Part shown: positions 9,830 through 18,594 of the stretch, piece by piece
Numbering within the stretch: position 1 is the first letter of the stretch
Layout: every line of letters begins with the position of its first letter
DNA from: Paulinella micropora
Lineage: Eukaryota > Cercozoa > Imbricatea > Euglyphida > Paulinellidae
NCBI GenBank assembly: GCA_019918135.1
Contig: WBZZ01002473.1
Coordinates: forward strand, 19,837 to 83,836
DNA: 64,000 nucleotides
Reading direction: 5' to 3'
Made by a program: the position numbers and the translations under genes
Notes under the pieces: generated by a model
The model's database searches: none
The model's input: only the letters and a program-made list of their open reading frames with translations
What the model was told of the DNA's origin: nothing

Positions 9830-11383
9830 CTAGAGCCTGCGCGGCCCGGCGTTCAATTTAGCTTTCCAGTACGTGTCAAGGTAGTTCGAATCAACCAGGA
9901 GGCCAAAGGGCTTCTGCGGGTCCTCCGGTCTGGTTAGGGCCCCCTTAAGCACAGTGTTTTCTTCCAGCCTAGCGAGCAGGTGCGCGTGCGCCGAAAACGC
10001 CAGCTCGTCGCGCCAGGTCCGTGCGCCCACGCGCGTGCGGGCCTTTGTATAGCTTTGCCAGCCGTCTTCTTCGCGCAGGAACTCGCTACGCCCCACGGTC
10101 GTCTCGTACCAAACGTCCAGCGCGTTCCTCAAAAAAGGGTGCTTGCTGCCGTGATTCTTCAGGATCCGATTAAGCGCGTGGTACACGTACACGCACTCGT
10201 TGTACGCGACGTGCACAAACGGCTTCTCTGGGTAACGCAGGTCAGGGTGCTTGCCGCACCAGATATCCGCCGTCAGCGCGCGGTTCTGCAGCAGCAGGCG
10301 TTCTAGGCAAGGGCGCAGCCCCAACCCGAACGCCCACTGGTCCAGCCTCGGAAGCAGAGCCAGCGCCGCGCCCAGATGTTGCCGGTCCTTACGCTCGATG
10401 GCCGACAGCATCGTGCGCACCAAAGCATCACATTCTTCCTTGCGCTGGCACCTGGCGCCTACGAGCCTCTCGTACGTGTTGCAGACGAGCAGCAGGTAGT
10501 GCAGCAGGCCGAGTTTGCTTGGGGTTTCTGCCGGCCCGTCCGCCGGTAGCAGGCTGTTACTGATGGCGTAAAAGTTAGGGTTCGCGGCGGCGACGACCTG
10601 CCCCTTGTTGTTGAGCTGCAGGACCTCACGTTCCAGGCCCAACACCAAGAAATGCCCCGCGTTCGGGGGATGAGCGCTCGCGCTGGGGGAATGGGCGCAC
10701 GACCGGACAAAGATCGCGTAGGGCGATATGCAGGACCACACGTAGTACTCCTCCGTGCCAGGCCTGGCCAGCAGTGTCGGGATGCTTGCTACCTGCTTGT
10801 ACAGCTGCCGGACCAACTGCGTGTGCTCGACTTTAGCCTTGAGCCAAGACAAGAGGTTCGTTGATCCGTAGTGCTCCGTTTCCTGCAACAGGAGCAGGTG
10901 AGAGGGGCTCCACGCGGTATTCTGCTGCAGAACGGACGCGATGACCGCGAGGGCCGATGCTTTAGCCTTGTCGCAAACCGCCTCCGGGACGTCGTTCGCC
11001 GCTTTGTACTCGGACCGCTCGATTATGTTTCGCAGAGTCCGTAGGAGCTCCCGGGTCCCCGCGCCCAGTTCCTGGCGGCCGCTTCTCAACAGCCAAGCGA
11101 AGTTGTAGGTGCGTGGCACGGCTGGTGGCAGTTCTTGGGCCGCCAGTGCCTGCCGCTCCAGCACGCCATTCAGGCTAGCAACTGCGGCACCGTCTGCCGC
11201 CACGCTGTAGAAACGGAGGCCAAAGGCCCTGTTGGCTTTTTCGTCGACTAAGAGCAGGTGCTGCCGCGTCACGTGGACCCCAGCGGGGCACTTGGCCTGG
11301 TTAAAGCGTGTAGTTATTGCTGTTAGCAGCGCCTCAAAGCCGGCCGTGCTTGGCTCTGTTACGACGTTAGACCACTTTTTCAT
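9830..11383 (-). CDS. Unknown 517-residue protein
   Basis: From the ATG at 11383 the product is 517 residues, globular and mixed in composition, with no obvious membrane segment, low-complexity region or repeat. The N-terminus reads MKKWSNVVTEPSTAGFEALL; the middle contains a Ser/Ala/His-rich loop (CAHSPSASAHPPNAGH); the C-terminus is rich in aromatic and charged residues. A frame extension upstream uses only a GTG and is not preferred. No catalytic signature is recognised. It is divergent from nothing; both flanks hold minus-strand genes, so the cluster 9143-12459 runs in one direction, each gene with its own spacer. Confidence 0.6.
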   Translation of the reverse strand: MKKWSNVVTEPSTAGFEALLTAITTRFNQAKCPAGVHVTRQHLLLVDEKANRAFGLRFYSVAADGAAVASLNGVLERQALAAQELPPAVPRTYNFAWLLRSGRQELGAGTRELLRTLRNIIERSEYKAANDVPEAVCDKAKASALAVIASVLQQNTAWSPSHLLLLQETEHYGSTNLLSWLKAKVEHTQLVRQLYKQVASIPTLLARPGTEEYYVWSCISPYAIFVRSCAHSPSASAHPPNAGHFLVLGLEREVLQLNNKGQVVAAANPNFYAISNSLLPADGPAETPSKLGLLHYLLLVCNTYERLVGARCQRKEECDALVRTMLSAIERKDRQHLGAALALLPRLDQWAFGLGLRPCLERLLLQNRALTADIWCGKHPDLRYPEKPFVHVAYNECVYVYHALNRILKNHGSKHPFLRNALDVWYETTVGRSEFLREEDGWQSYTKARTRVGARTWRDELAFSAHAHLLARLEENTVLKGALTRPEDPQKPFGLLVDSNYLDTYWKAKLNAGPRRL

Positions 11384-11575
11384 GCGCAAAAAGAACACAC
11401 AAGAGCTACGGACTTTGTTTAGTAGGCTTTTTTAATGCTCGAGAATAAAAGAGAGAGACAGCTAGCAACTGGCATTCCCCTCCCCCAAATTTGTCCCGCC
11501 CCCCCCCTACCCCGCTCCCGATTCTTGCTTGTCCGGAACAAAGGCGGGCACAGTGCTGCGGAAACGGGCGCGGCA

Positions 11576-12459
11576 TCAGGCGAGAGTGGCCCACGCGTTC
11601 TCTTCTATCAGTTGTTTTCTTTCTTCATCAGTGAAGCCGTCGTCTTCGATGTCAAAGGTCTGTCGGATCTGCGCGGGCGTCTTGCCCTTGAGCATGCTCG
11701 CGATCTTTGTACACGCGAGCAACAGCAGAGGTTCGATTTCCAGGTAGTTCGCGGCCTGACAACACACACACACCCCCCCCAAAAAAAACAAACGCGACGG
11801 TTTCCTGTCTTTTTTCGGGACGCTGCCAAAAAACCAAACAAACCACGCACAAAAAGCAAGAAGCAGGCGCAGGAGGGGACCAGAGTTAGCTCAAATAGCA
11901 TCTCGTTTTCCACGGTGATGAACTCAGCGTACTCCGGACCCACTAGTTCGACCAGGTCGACGCTCTTGATCGGCCTTTCAATTTCCTTCATTTTTGTCTT
12001 GCTGTAGAGCTCCATGAAATCGACTACTTTCTGCAGGATCTTCATATTCTTAATGTACAGTACTATACGATACCATTTGTGGTGGCCATTTTCGTCGGTT
12101 TCGTAGTCCTCCGGGTTGTTGACTACCATTTTACTGACTAAGCCAGATAGCTTGGCCTTCGCTAAGGACAAACTTACCGACGTTCCGGCCGCCGGCTTTG
12201 CCGCCGGCTTGCCGGCCGCCGGCTTTACTGCTGCCGGCTTTGCTGCCACCGGCTTTGCTGCCTCCCTGGCGGCTTTCCTCTCTGCTTCGGCCTCCGCCCT
12301 TGCGGCTTCTCTCTCTGTTTTTGTTATCAACTTTCTGGTGGCAATTGTGAATATCACTGTTTCTTCTGTGTCCTCGTCATTTTCGTCTAGGCTCGTAGCT
12401 TCTTGCTTCTTCTCTCGCTTGGTGCTCCTAGCTTCTTGCTTCTTCTCTTGCTTGGACAT
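11576..12459 (-). CDS. SKP1: SKP1-like protein, two exons
   Basis: Skp1 links F-box proteins to cullin in SCF ubiquitin ligases. Exon 1 (12459-11881) encodes a charged N-terminal tail with KKQEA and Ala/Lys/Pro repeats, then a BTB/POZ-like Skp1 core ending ENEMLFELTL. Exon 2 (11755-11576) encodes the Skp1 C-terminal dimerisation region, AANYLEIEPLLLLACTKIAS, followed by a GKTPAQIRQTFDIEDD-type stretch and a terminal NAW. Splicing joins FELTL to AANYLE exactly as in cellular Skp1, in phase 0. Total about 252 residues; the tail of about 85 residues is an addition to the usual length of about 160. Read-through of the intron would give an unrelated basic tail. In a virus this would be a host-like gene used to redirect ubiquitination; that role is inference. 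Confidence 0.85.
11756..11880 (-). other. Spliceosomal intron in SKP1
   Basis: The 125-base intron starts GTCCCC and ends TTGTCAG on the coding strand. Its removal restores the conserved Skp1 sequence in frame. The donor is not the GTAAGT/GTATGT consensus. A T-rich and G-rich tract lies just before the acceptor. Confidence 0.8.
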
Positions 12460-12816
12460 TTTTTTCACAAAAAGACCCCAGAGAAGAAAACGACTCCTGA
12501 GGTTGTGAAACTTAGTTTTTAAAAATCTCCAAAGGGCCCAAGATGTTTTGCAACACGGAGTTACGAAAGAAAAACGCGGGGGGTCGGAAGGGGGGGGGGA
12601 AGAGGGCAAAGCGAAATTTCGTCCCCCCGGGGGGTTTCGAAGATGAGCGCCAACTCATCTTCCACCCCCCCCCCCCCCACAGCTCTCTCTCTCTCTCTCT
12701 CCTTTCCTCGCCACGCACGCAAAAACAAGAGCCGGGTCCCTTTCCCCCCTCCCGCCCATTTCCAAATGTATTTCCCTCCTTTTTTCTCTTTGCGTTCTGT
12801 TTTCTTTCTTGACGCT

Positions 12817-12829
12817 CGGCCCCCCCCCC
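12817..12829 (-). repeat. CGG-C10 motif upstream of a gene
   Basis: CGG followed by a run of ten C is the reverse complement of the recurrent G-run/CCG motif. It lies about 135 bases upstream of the ATG at 12964, in pyrimidine-rich DNA. Confidence 0.6.
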
Positions 12830-12963
12830 TTATCCCGCCTTTGCCCCTCCCCTCCGACTCTCCCGCGTTGGCGCAACCCCCCTTTCTTTTTTTACCCTCG
12901 AAGACCCCCCTGCGTAAATATGCCTGTTTTTTAAGACAAGAAAGGGGAGTTGTGCGAAGAAGG

Positions 12964-13644
12964 ATGGCCGGCCCGTTTGAAGCACGTGGAGATAGTTGGC
13001 TGGGCCAGAATGCCAAGAAATTTAAGACGTCATTTCCCGAATCTTGGCTAAGGGCTTCGGTATGTCTACAGGCACAAAGGCCGAACCGTGTTCCCTTAGA
13101 TGAACAAAATGTCGAGGATCTGGGCAACACGGTACGTCTCTATCTGGGCAAGCACGGACAGAGCAGCCTTGGCGTCTTTCTTACGGGCGTGTACAAGGCA
13201 GAGCAGGCGGCCGCAGCGCCTTTGGCTAATGGCGAAGGAAAACACAGCAAATTCCCCACCACTGCTGGTCGGACGAGTTCAGCAATACTCACTGCTGCAG
13301 AAACCAAGAGTTTCACGATTCGTAGCTTCCTGGAAAGCGCGATCAGAAGTTACGGTGCTGATGTCAATGAAGACGACATCGATTATGAGGTACTAACAAA
13401 ATTTGTGAAATCCCGTGGTCCCGACGGTCTGGTGTTGACAAAGCAAGAAAAGTACTTAAACAACGTTGATGGCGAACTCGAGTGGACTGATAAATTAATC
13501 GACGAATTAGTACAGAAAGATGATTCTCTTACAAGTTCATTCAGCGTTTGGACAAGAAGACTAAATACGCTATTTAATGGTGAATCAAGAGCGGTGCGCT
13601 TGTACGCCCCCGGTGAGCAGCGACAATCTATCAGGGCAAGATGA
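12964..13644 (+). CDS. Unknown 226-residue protein
   Basis: Translation from the ATG at 12964 gives 226 residues. The frame is open upstream to 12643 but only through low-complexity Pro/Ser sequence, so this start is chosen. The protein is soluble-looking and Lys/Asp/Ser rich, with a probable helical region around LITEELVQ-like sequence near the C-terminus (TDKLIDELVQKDDS). No family is recognised. The last codons cover CCCGGTGAGCAG, which also looks like a splice donor, so a spliced C-terminus is possible. Confidence 0.5.
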   Translation: MAGPFEARGDSWLGQNAKKFKTSFPESWLRASVCLQAQRPNRVPLDEQNVEDLGNTVRLYLGKHGQSSLGVFLTGVYKAEQAAAAPLANGEGKHSKFPTTAGRTSSAILTAAETKSFTIRSFLESAIRSYGADVNEDDIDYEVLTKFVKSRGPDGLVLTKQEKYLNNVDGELEWTDKLIDELVQKDDSLTSSFSVWTRRLNTLFNGESRAVRLYAPGEQRQSIRAR

Positions 13645-14338
13645 TGAGGCGCCTTTGCGAGGAGTCGGAGGCACGCACTAATTCTTTGTGGACAGAAAAC
13701 AAAAACGCCTCGGCAGAAAAAACCAGTCAACAACCACCACAACAAAAAAGAGATTTTCAAAAACCAAACCTGCCAAAGACATAAAGTAGTAGTGTCAGGC
13801 TTGGCGACAAAGCTTCTGTGCAAATTTATAGCGGGTGGTTGACAGATACCGACAATAAAAAAAAACCGGATTTTCAGTCTCTAACGTGCAGGCTGTCTTT
13901 CTTATTACTGAATAGAAATTCTGACCAAATAACTTGTTTTTTTTACTGATCAAGAAACACGCTGTTACATTCGAGGGTGTCTGGCGGCTATCTCTTTTTG
14001 TTGTAAACCGTTCAAATTTATAGGTTCTCCGTTGTTCGATCAAGACAACAGGTGTCCCTAAGAAAAAAAGGAGAGTAAGCAAGGAGGTGTTTTTGTGGTG
14101 CTTTAGGTGCGAAAAAAATCCAGCAAGTGTGGATGTTTTCGCCAGAAGTCATACATTTCCTCCCCAGACACCCCCCTGTTTCGGCCATGAGAAACTTCTT
14201 CATTCGCGGCGGCATTGCTCCTGCCAAAAGTAAGTGGCAGCAAAGACCTTTGTTTTCACACGGTCGAGACAATAAAAAACAGGAATTGGTGCATGAACAA
14301 GAATCCATTGAATAAAAGAGATAGAATACTAGAAAAAC
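13645..14338. other. Intergenic region without a supported gene
   Basis: AT-richer sequence with AATAAA at 13854-13859 and again at about 14269-14274. Short frames here use non-ATG starts and have no protein-like features. I see no gene. Confidence 0.45.
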
Positions 14339-14686
14339 ACACGACGATACACACAACGATACACAACGATACACACACGACGATACACACAACGATACAC
14401 AACGATACACACACGACGATACACGACGATACACACAACGATACACAACGATACACACACGACGATACACGACGATACACAACGATACACACACAACGAT
14501 ACACACACACGACAATACACACGACGATACACACGACGATACACGACGATACACGACGATACACACAACGATACACAACGATACACACACGACGATACAC
14601 GACGATACACAACGATACACACACAACGATACACACACACGACAATACACACGACGATACACACGACGATACACGACGATACACAC
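14339..14686. repeat. ACGATACAC-type minisatellite
   Basis: About 350 bases built from the short words ACACGACGAT, ACACAACGAT and ACACAC. A longer block of roughly 170 bases appears twice (about 14345-14530 and 14530-14685), so the array has a higher-order repeat. All open frames across it are artefacts of the repeat. Confidence 0.85.
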
Positions 14687-14862
14687 ACAAATCTCCCGTG
14701 TACACTACAAAAGAAACCTTTCACACACAACACTCGGATTGTTTTCCCGACTACAAGCAACATTTCCCCGCACGTGTGTGCACACTGTACAACATTTATG
14801 CTTCCCACAGGACAGGAATGGGGGCCCCCCTGCACTACGTGTTCCACTGGACTGGTGGAGCA

Positions 14863-14886
14863 CAATGGGCTCGCCATTGCGCAAAC
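14863..14886 (+). repeat. 24-bp element shared with the 30.5-kb repeat island
   Basis: The 24 bases starting CAATGGGCTCGCC recur exactly at 30496-30519. Here they are followed by one diverged copy of the AATGTTGG/CATTG palindromic element and then by a C run at 14947-14958. Confidence 0.75.
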
Positions 14887-15104
14887 ACAATGTTGGCGGC
14901 ATTGAGCAAAACCACTTGCGCTCACCCCCACCAGTGCCAAGACAGGCCCCCCCCCTTCCTCTTTTAGCCATTGAGCTGCCCAATGGTGCCTTTCTTTCGT
15001 CTGCGCGCGAATTTTTTGGAAGAAAATGTTGGCCTGTGCTAACTATGGGGCTGCTTGTTTCGAGCTTATGAAGGGTGTTATTTCTGGTCTCATTTCGTGT
15101 GTGT

Positions 15105-15640
15105 TGTGAAGGTGCGTGTGTTGTGTAAAAAAAAATCTTGTGCGTGTGTGTGTCAAGTGTCCATCTGGTGTCTGTGTGTGTATTTGTGTGAACGTGTGTG
15201 TGTGTGTGTGAACGTGTGTATGTGTGTATCGTCGTGTGTGTTGTGTACATGCGAAAGGTTTGGGTGTTTGCGTGTGTCTGTGTGTGTATTTGTGTGAACG
15301 TGTGTGTGTGTGTGAACGTGTGTGTGTGTGAACGTGTGTGTGTGTGAACGTGTGTGTGTGTGTATTTGTGTGTGTGAACGTGTGTGTGTGTGTGTATTTG
15401 TGTGTGTGAACGTGTGTGTGTGTGTGTGTATTTGTGTGTGTGAACGTGTGTGAACGTGTGTGTGAACGTGTGTGTGAACGTGTGTGTGTGTGAACGTGTG
15501 TGTGTGTACTTTTGTGTGTGTGTGTACTTTTGTGTGTGTCTTGTGTAGGTGTGTGTATTTGTGTGAACGTGTGTGTATCGTCGTGTGTCTATGTATCTAT
15601 GTACGCGTGTGTATCGTGTCTTGTGTGTTTGTGTGTTGTG
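15105..15640 (+). repeat. TG-rich simple repeat tract
   Basis: Over 500 bases are made of GTGTGT runs interrupted by AACG and ATTT at fairly regular spacing. It lies directly upstream of a strong splice-acceptor-like site and the gene at 15755. Confidence 0.85.
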
Positions 15641-15724
15641 CCGCAAGTATCCTAGATGTAGAAACACGTTCGAAGCTTCGCTCCAACTGTTGAACTCTCT
15701 CTCTCCCCTTTCGTCCCGCCTCTC

Positions 15725-15748
15725 CCTAACTTTCTTCTTGTCGCACAG
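15725..15748 (+). promoter_or_regulatory. Splice acceptor-like site in the 5' flank
   Basis: A CCCTAAC branch-point-like word, a pyrimidine tract and GCACAG end seven bases upstream of the ATG at 15755. This suggests a 5' UTR intron. The donor was not identified. Confidence 0.45.
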
Positions 15749-15754
15749 GCCGGC

Positions 15755-18505
15755 ATGAAGAAGAGAAAATGTCTGCAGAAAAACCCCCGCGAAAAAGGAA
15801 AACACCTTCGATCGACGAAACGCCACCGGGCCTGCCCCACAACGACCCCCCGCAAACGCCGCGCGGCCGAGTGGCGCGAAGAACTTTTCAGGGACTGCCG
15901 CAGGTTCCAGGGCAGGCACCTGAACAGGGAGCTGATCAATGACCTGCTCCTGCAGATCGGCCTCGCGGAATCTTGTACCGACCTGCAAAGGGTTCGTAAA
16001 CTCAACCCCAACGTCTTATTGTTTGCCAAACAGAAGTACTGGTCAGAGTTACCCTGCAGGGGCCAGGGCGCCTTCGCCGCCCTGCAACACCTGGAGGCCT
16101 CGAGGTACGTCGTAGCCGATGTTCTCGAGCTTGAGAAATCCAACTTCGACCCCCCTAACCCCGTCAGCGCTTGCGATCTGTCTCAATGCACCACCTGCAA
16201 CAATCTGCGGAATGCCTTCGTGCTTTGGCTGTGCCTGTCCAACGCCCTCGCGGACACGCCGGCCGGAGACATGCTGCGCCGGGAACTGGAGGAAGCTCTA
16301 CTACCGTTCAGAATGCACGCTTGGGCGCACGAGATGATGGAGCCCCTGCTCGAGCACAACAATCTGACTGTCTTGGAGTGCCTGTGGAATAACTTCTCCT
16401 TGCTCAAGATCAGCATCCTGGCACGGATGGGCTCGAATGTCGACCAGAACGAACAGGCCCAGCAGGTCCCGGCGCAGGCCGCAGAGAAGTTCTGGAAGAA
16501 GCTGATCTCTGTGACGCCAGCGGTCGAGCAAGAGTCGGAAGCAGCCGTTTGGGCCGAGCGTTGCTGTTCGGACCAGCCCGCCACCGCGCGGGAGGCCGCG
16601 CGGGAGCCCCCGCGGGACGCGGATCTGGCCGCGACCTTTCTGGCCCTGCTCTGGATACTGCGCCACTCGGCGGACCAAAACTTGTCCGCCGAGGGCCTGC
16701 TGCAAGGGCTGCGGCTAAGACGCACGAACCACGCGGCGTACGCAATGTCAGACGACGACGGCGGCGGCGCGGAAGACGCCGACGGCGCTGAGGATGCCGC
16801 CGACGAAGACGCCGACGGCGGCGACGAAGACGACGACGACGGCGGCGGGGAGGACCTGTTGACGGGTCTGCTGGGCTACTGGCAGAAGACTGTGGATGAC
16901 CAGCCGGCGCAGCACGATGTGCCCACGGTAGAAGCCACTAATGACGCGCGCGTGCTCGACCCCCTTGGCGACACAGCGATCGACGAGCCAATCCAACTTT
17001 ACAGCCCGGTAGACAACGACCAGACCGGCCCTGGTCCGCCCGGCCAGGACAGTACGGCGGGGCTGGACGCGCTGGTCGACGCGGCCGAGAGAATGCCCCC
17101 GCAAGTTCCCCGCGGCCAGCTGGACTCGGGCCACGAGGAGCACACCTATCAACGTGCGGGGGCCCGCCACACACACTTGCGGCACGAACCTAACGCCGAT
17201 ATGCTGCGGCCTGCGGCCGCACGCGAACTCCCCGAGAGCCCCGCCGACAATTCGCTCGACCGAGATACGCACCATTCAGACCCGCCAGCCGGACCTAACA
17301 CCGACATGCTGCGGCCTGCGGCCGCCAGGCACGCGGGCCGCCCCCAGAGCCCCGCCGACAATTCGCTCGACCGAGATACGCACCATTCAGACCCGCCGCG
17401 CACACATGTGCGGCAGGCCTTCGGCTTCTACCACACTAGTGCGACATCATCATCACGCTCCGAACCGGCCGGCTGGTCGGAGGAGGCGCCGCCGACGCGC
17501 CTCCAGCGCCCCGTCCCGCAGCGCGCGGTTCCACGCTTTGGCCCGCACTTTCCGCCTACCTACGCTGGTAGTACCCCGCACTTTCCGTCTACCCACGCTG
17601 GTAGTACCCCGCACTTTCCGCCTACCCACGCTGGTAGTACCCCGCACTTTCCGTCTACCCACGCTGGTAGTACCCCGCACTTTCCGTCTACCCACGCTGG
17701 TAGTACCCCGCACTTTCCGTCTACCCACGCTGGTAGTACCCCGCACTTTCCGCCTACCCACGCTGGTAGTACCCCGCACTTTCCGTCTACCCACGCTGGT
17801 AGTACCCCGCACTTTCCGTCTACCCACGCTGGTAGTACCCCGCACTTTCCGCCTACCCACGCTGGTAGTACCCCGCACGTCGGTCCGCCCGTCCCTCAGT
17901 TTGGTCCGTGCTTTCAGCCACACTTGGAGTGCCAGCACGTCGCTCCGCCCGTCCCGCACTTTGGTCCGCGCTTTCAGCCACACTTGGGGTGCCAGCACGT
18001 CGCTCCGCCCGTCCCGCACTTTGGTCCGCGCTTTCAGCCACACTTGGAGTGCCAGCACGTCGCTCCGCCCGTCCCGCACTTTGGTCCGCGCTTTCAGCCC
18101 CACTTGGAGTGCCAGCACGTCGGTCCGCCCGTCCCGCACTTTGGTCCGCGCTTTCAGCCACACTTGGAGTGCCAGCACGTCGCTCCGCCCGTCCCGCACT
18201 TTGGTCCGCGCTTTCAGCCCCACTTGGAGTGCCAGCACGTCGGTCCGCCCGTCCCGCACTTTGGTCCGCGCTTTCAGCCACACTTGGAGTGCCAGCACGT
18301 CGGTCCGCTCGTCCCTCGTTTTGGTCCGCGCTTTAGCCCCCGTCGTTGGCCGCCAGTGCAGCCGGCCGCAGAGCAGGAGTCGACCCGCGTCGTGTTCCGA
18401 AGAACAACGCCCGAGACGCACCAAGAAGGCGGCCTGAAGGTGGAAGAAGCAGACGTAAGCGATGGCTGGCAAAGCTTTCCCTCCCCAACTTTCTTTCCAA
18501 CCTAA
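15755..18505 (+). CDS. 916-residue protein with acidic middle and repetitive C-terminal half
   Basis: The first 35 residues are strongly basic (KKRKC, KRHRAC, PRKRRAA) and could act as a nuclear localisation signal. Residues about 40-330 are globular and helical with a CDLSQCTTCNN cysteine cluster. Residues about 330-375 are an Asp/Glu/Gly-rich acidic stretch. Residues about 480-550 contain a duplicated block with SPADNSLDRDTHHSD. From about residue 598 the protein consists of ten 11-residue repeats (HFPSTHAGSTP) and then eight 20-residue repeats (HVGPPVPHFGPRFQPHLECQ), His, Pro and Phe rich. The tail is short and charged. No family is recognised; a structural or nucleic-acid-associated role is only a guess. 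Confidence 0.6.
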   Translation: MKKRKCLQKNPREKGKHLRSTKRHRACPTTTPRKRRAAEWREELFRDCRRFQGRHLNRELINDLLLQIGLAESCTDLQRVRKLNPNVLLFAKQKYWSELPCRGQGAFAALQHLEASRYVVADVLELEKSNFDPPNPVSACDLSQCTTCNNLRNAFVLWLCLSNALADTPAGDMLRRELEEALLPFRMHAWAHEMMEPLLEHNNLTVLECLWNNFSLLKISILARMGSNVDQNEQAQQVPAQAAEKFWKKLISVTPAVEQESEAAVWAERCCSDQPATAREAAREPPRDADLAATFLALLWILRHSADQNLSAEGLLQGLRLRRTNHAAYAMSDDDGGGAEDADGAEDAADEDADGGDEDDDDGGGEDLLTGLLGYWQKTVDDQPAQHDVPTVEATNDARVLDPLGDTAIDEPIQLYSPVDNDQTGPGPPGQDSTAGLDALVDAAERMPPQVPRGQLDSGHEEHTYQRAGARHTHLRHEPNADMLRPAAARELPESPADNSLDRDTHHSDPPAGPNTDMLRPAAARHAGRPQSPADNSLDRDTHHSDPPRTHVRQAFGFYHTSATSSSRSEPAGWSEEAPPTRLQRPVPQRAVPRFGPHFPPTYAGSTPHFPSTHAGSTPHFPPTHAGSTPHFPSTHAGSTPHFPSTHAGSTPHFPSTHAGSTPHFPPTHAGSTPHFPSTHAGSTPHFPSTHAGSTPHFPPTHAGSTPHVGPPVPQFGPCFQPHLECQHVAPPVPHFGPRFQPHLGCQHVAPPVPHFGPRFQPHLECQHVAPPVPHFGPRFQPHLECQHVGPPVPHFGPRFQPHLECQHVAPPVPHFGPRFQPHLECQHVGPPVPHFGPRFQPHLECQHVGPLVPRFGPRFSPRRWPPVQPAAEQESTRVVFRRTTPETHQEGGLKVEEADVSDGWQSFPSPTFFPT
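17546..17875 (+). repeat. 33-bp tandem repeat, ten units
   Basis: Ten near-perfect 33-bp units encode HFPSTHAGSTP or HFPPTHAGSTP. Units differ almost only at one codon (TCT/CCT), which points to recent expansion. Confidence 0.9.
17876..18355 (+). repeat. 60-bp tandem repeat, eight units
   Basis: Eight 60-bp units encode a 20-residue repeat with the words PPVPHFGPRF and ECQH; the first and last are diverged. The repeat abuts the 33-bp array with no spacer. Both periods are multiples of three, so other frames and the opposite strand are open too. Confidence 0.9.
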
Positions 18506-18509
18506 TAAA
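18504..18509 (+). terminator. Poly(A)-like signal overlapping the stop codon
   Basis: AATAAA shares bases with the TAA stop at 18503-18505 of the repeat protein gene. Confidence 0.5.
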
Positions 18510-18588
18510 TCTGATCTTTCAGCCAAAAAATAATTCGCCCCCGGTCCGGTGGTCACGACAGCCGCCTCTTGCTTTCTTTTTTGTTTTT

Positions 18589-18594
18589 TTTATT
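18589..18594 (-). terminator. Poly(A)-like signal overlapping the recombinase stop
   Basis: TTTATT, read as AATAAA on the minus strand, overlaps the TAA stop of the minus-strand gene at 18593. The two convergent genes thus end only about 85 bases apart. Confidence 0.45.

Noticed and set aside
13795-14082. Minus-strand 95-residue frame
   Set aside because: It has no ATG start and no recognisable feature; it lies in AT-richer intergenic DNA.
14018-14940. Long overlapping frames on both strands giving peptides of RRYTTIHT or SSCIVVCI type
   Set aside because: They are translations of the ACGATACAC minisatellite; all frames are open because of the repeat words.
15105-15640. Telomere-like repeat
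   Set aside because: The TG words are interrupted and irregular and lie inside a gene-bearing region, with no terminal structure.
17154-18556. Large alternative frames on both strands, including a 427-residue plus-strand frame
   Set aside because: The 33- and 60-bp repeats keep every frame open; only the 15755 frame extends into non-repetitive, protein-like sequence with a good start.
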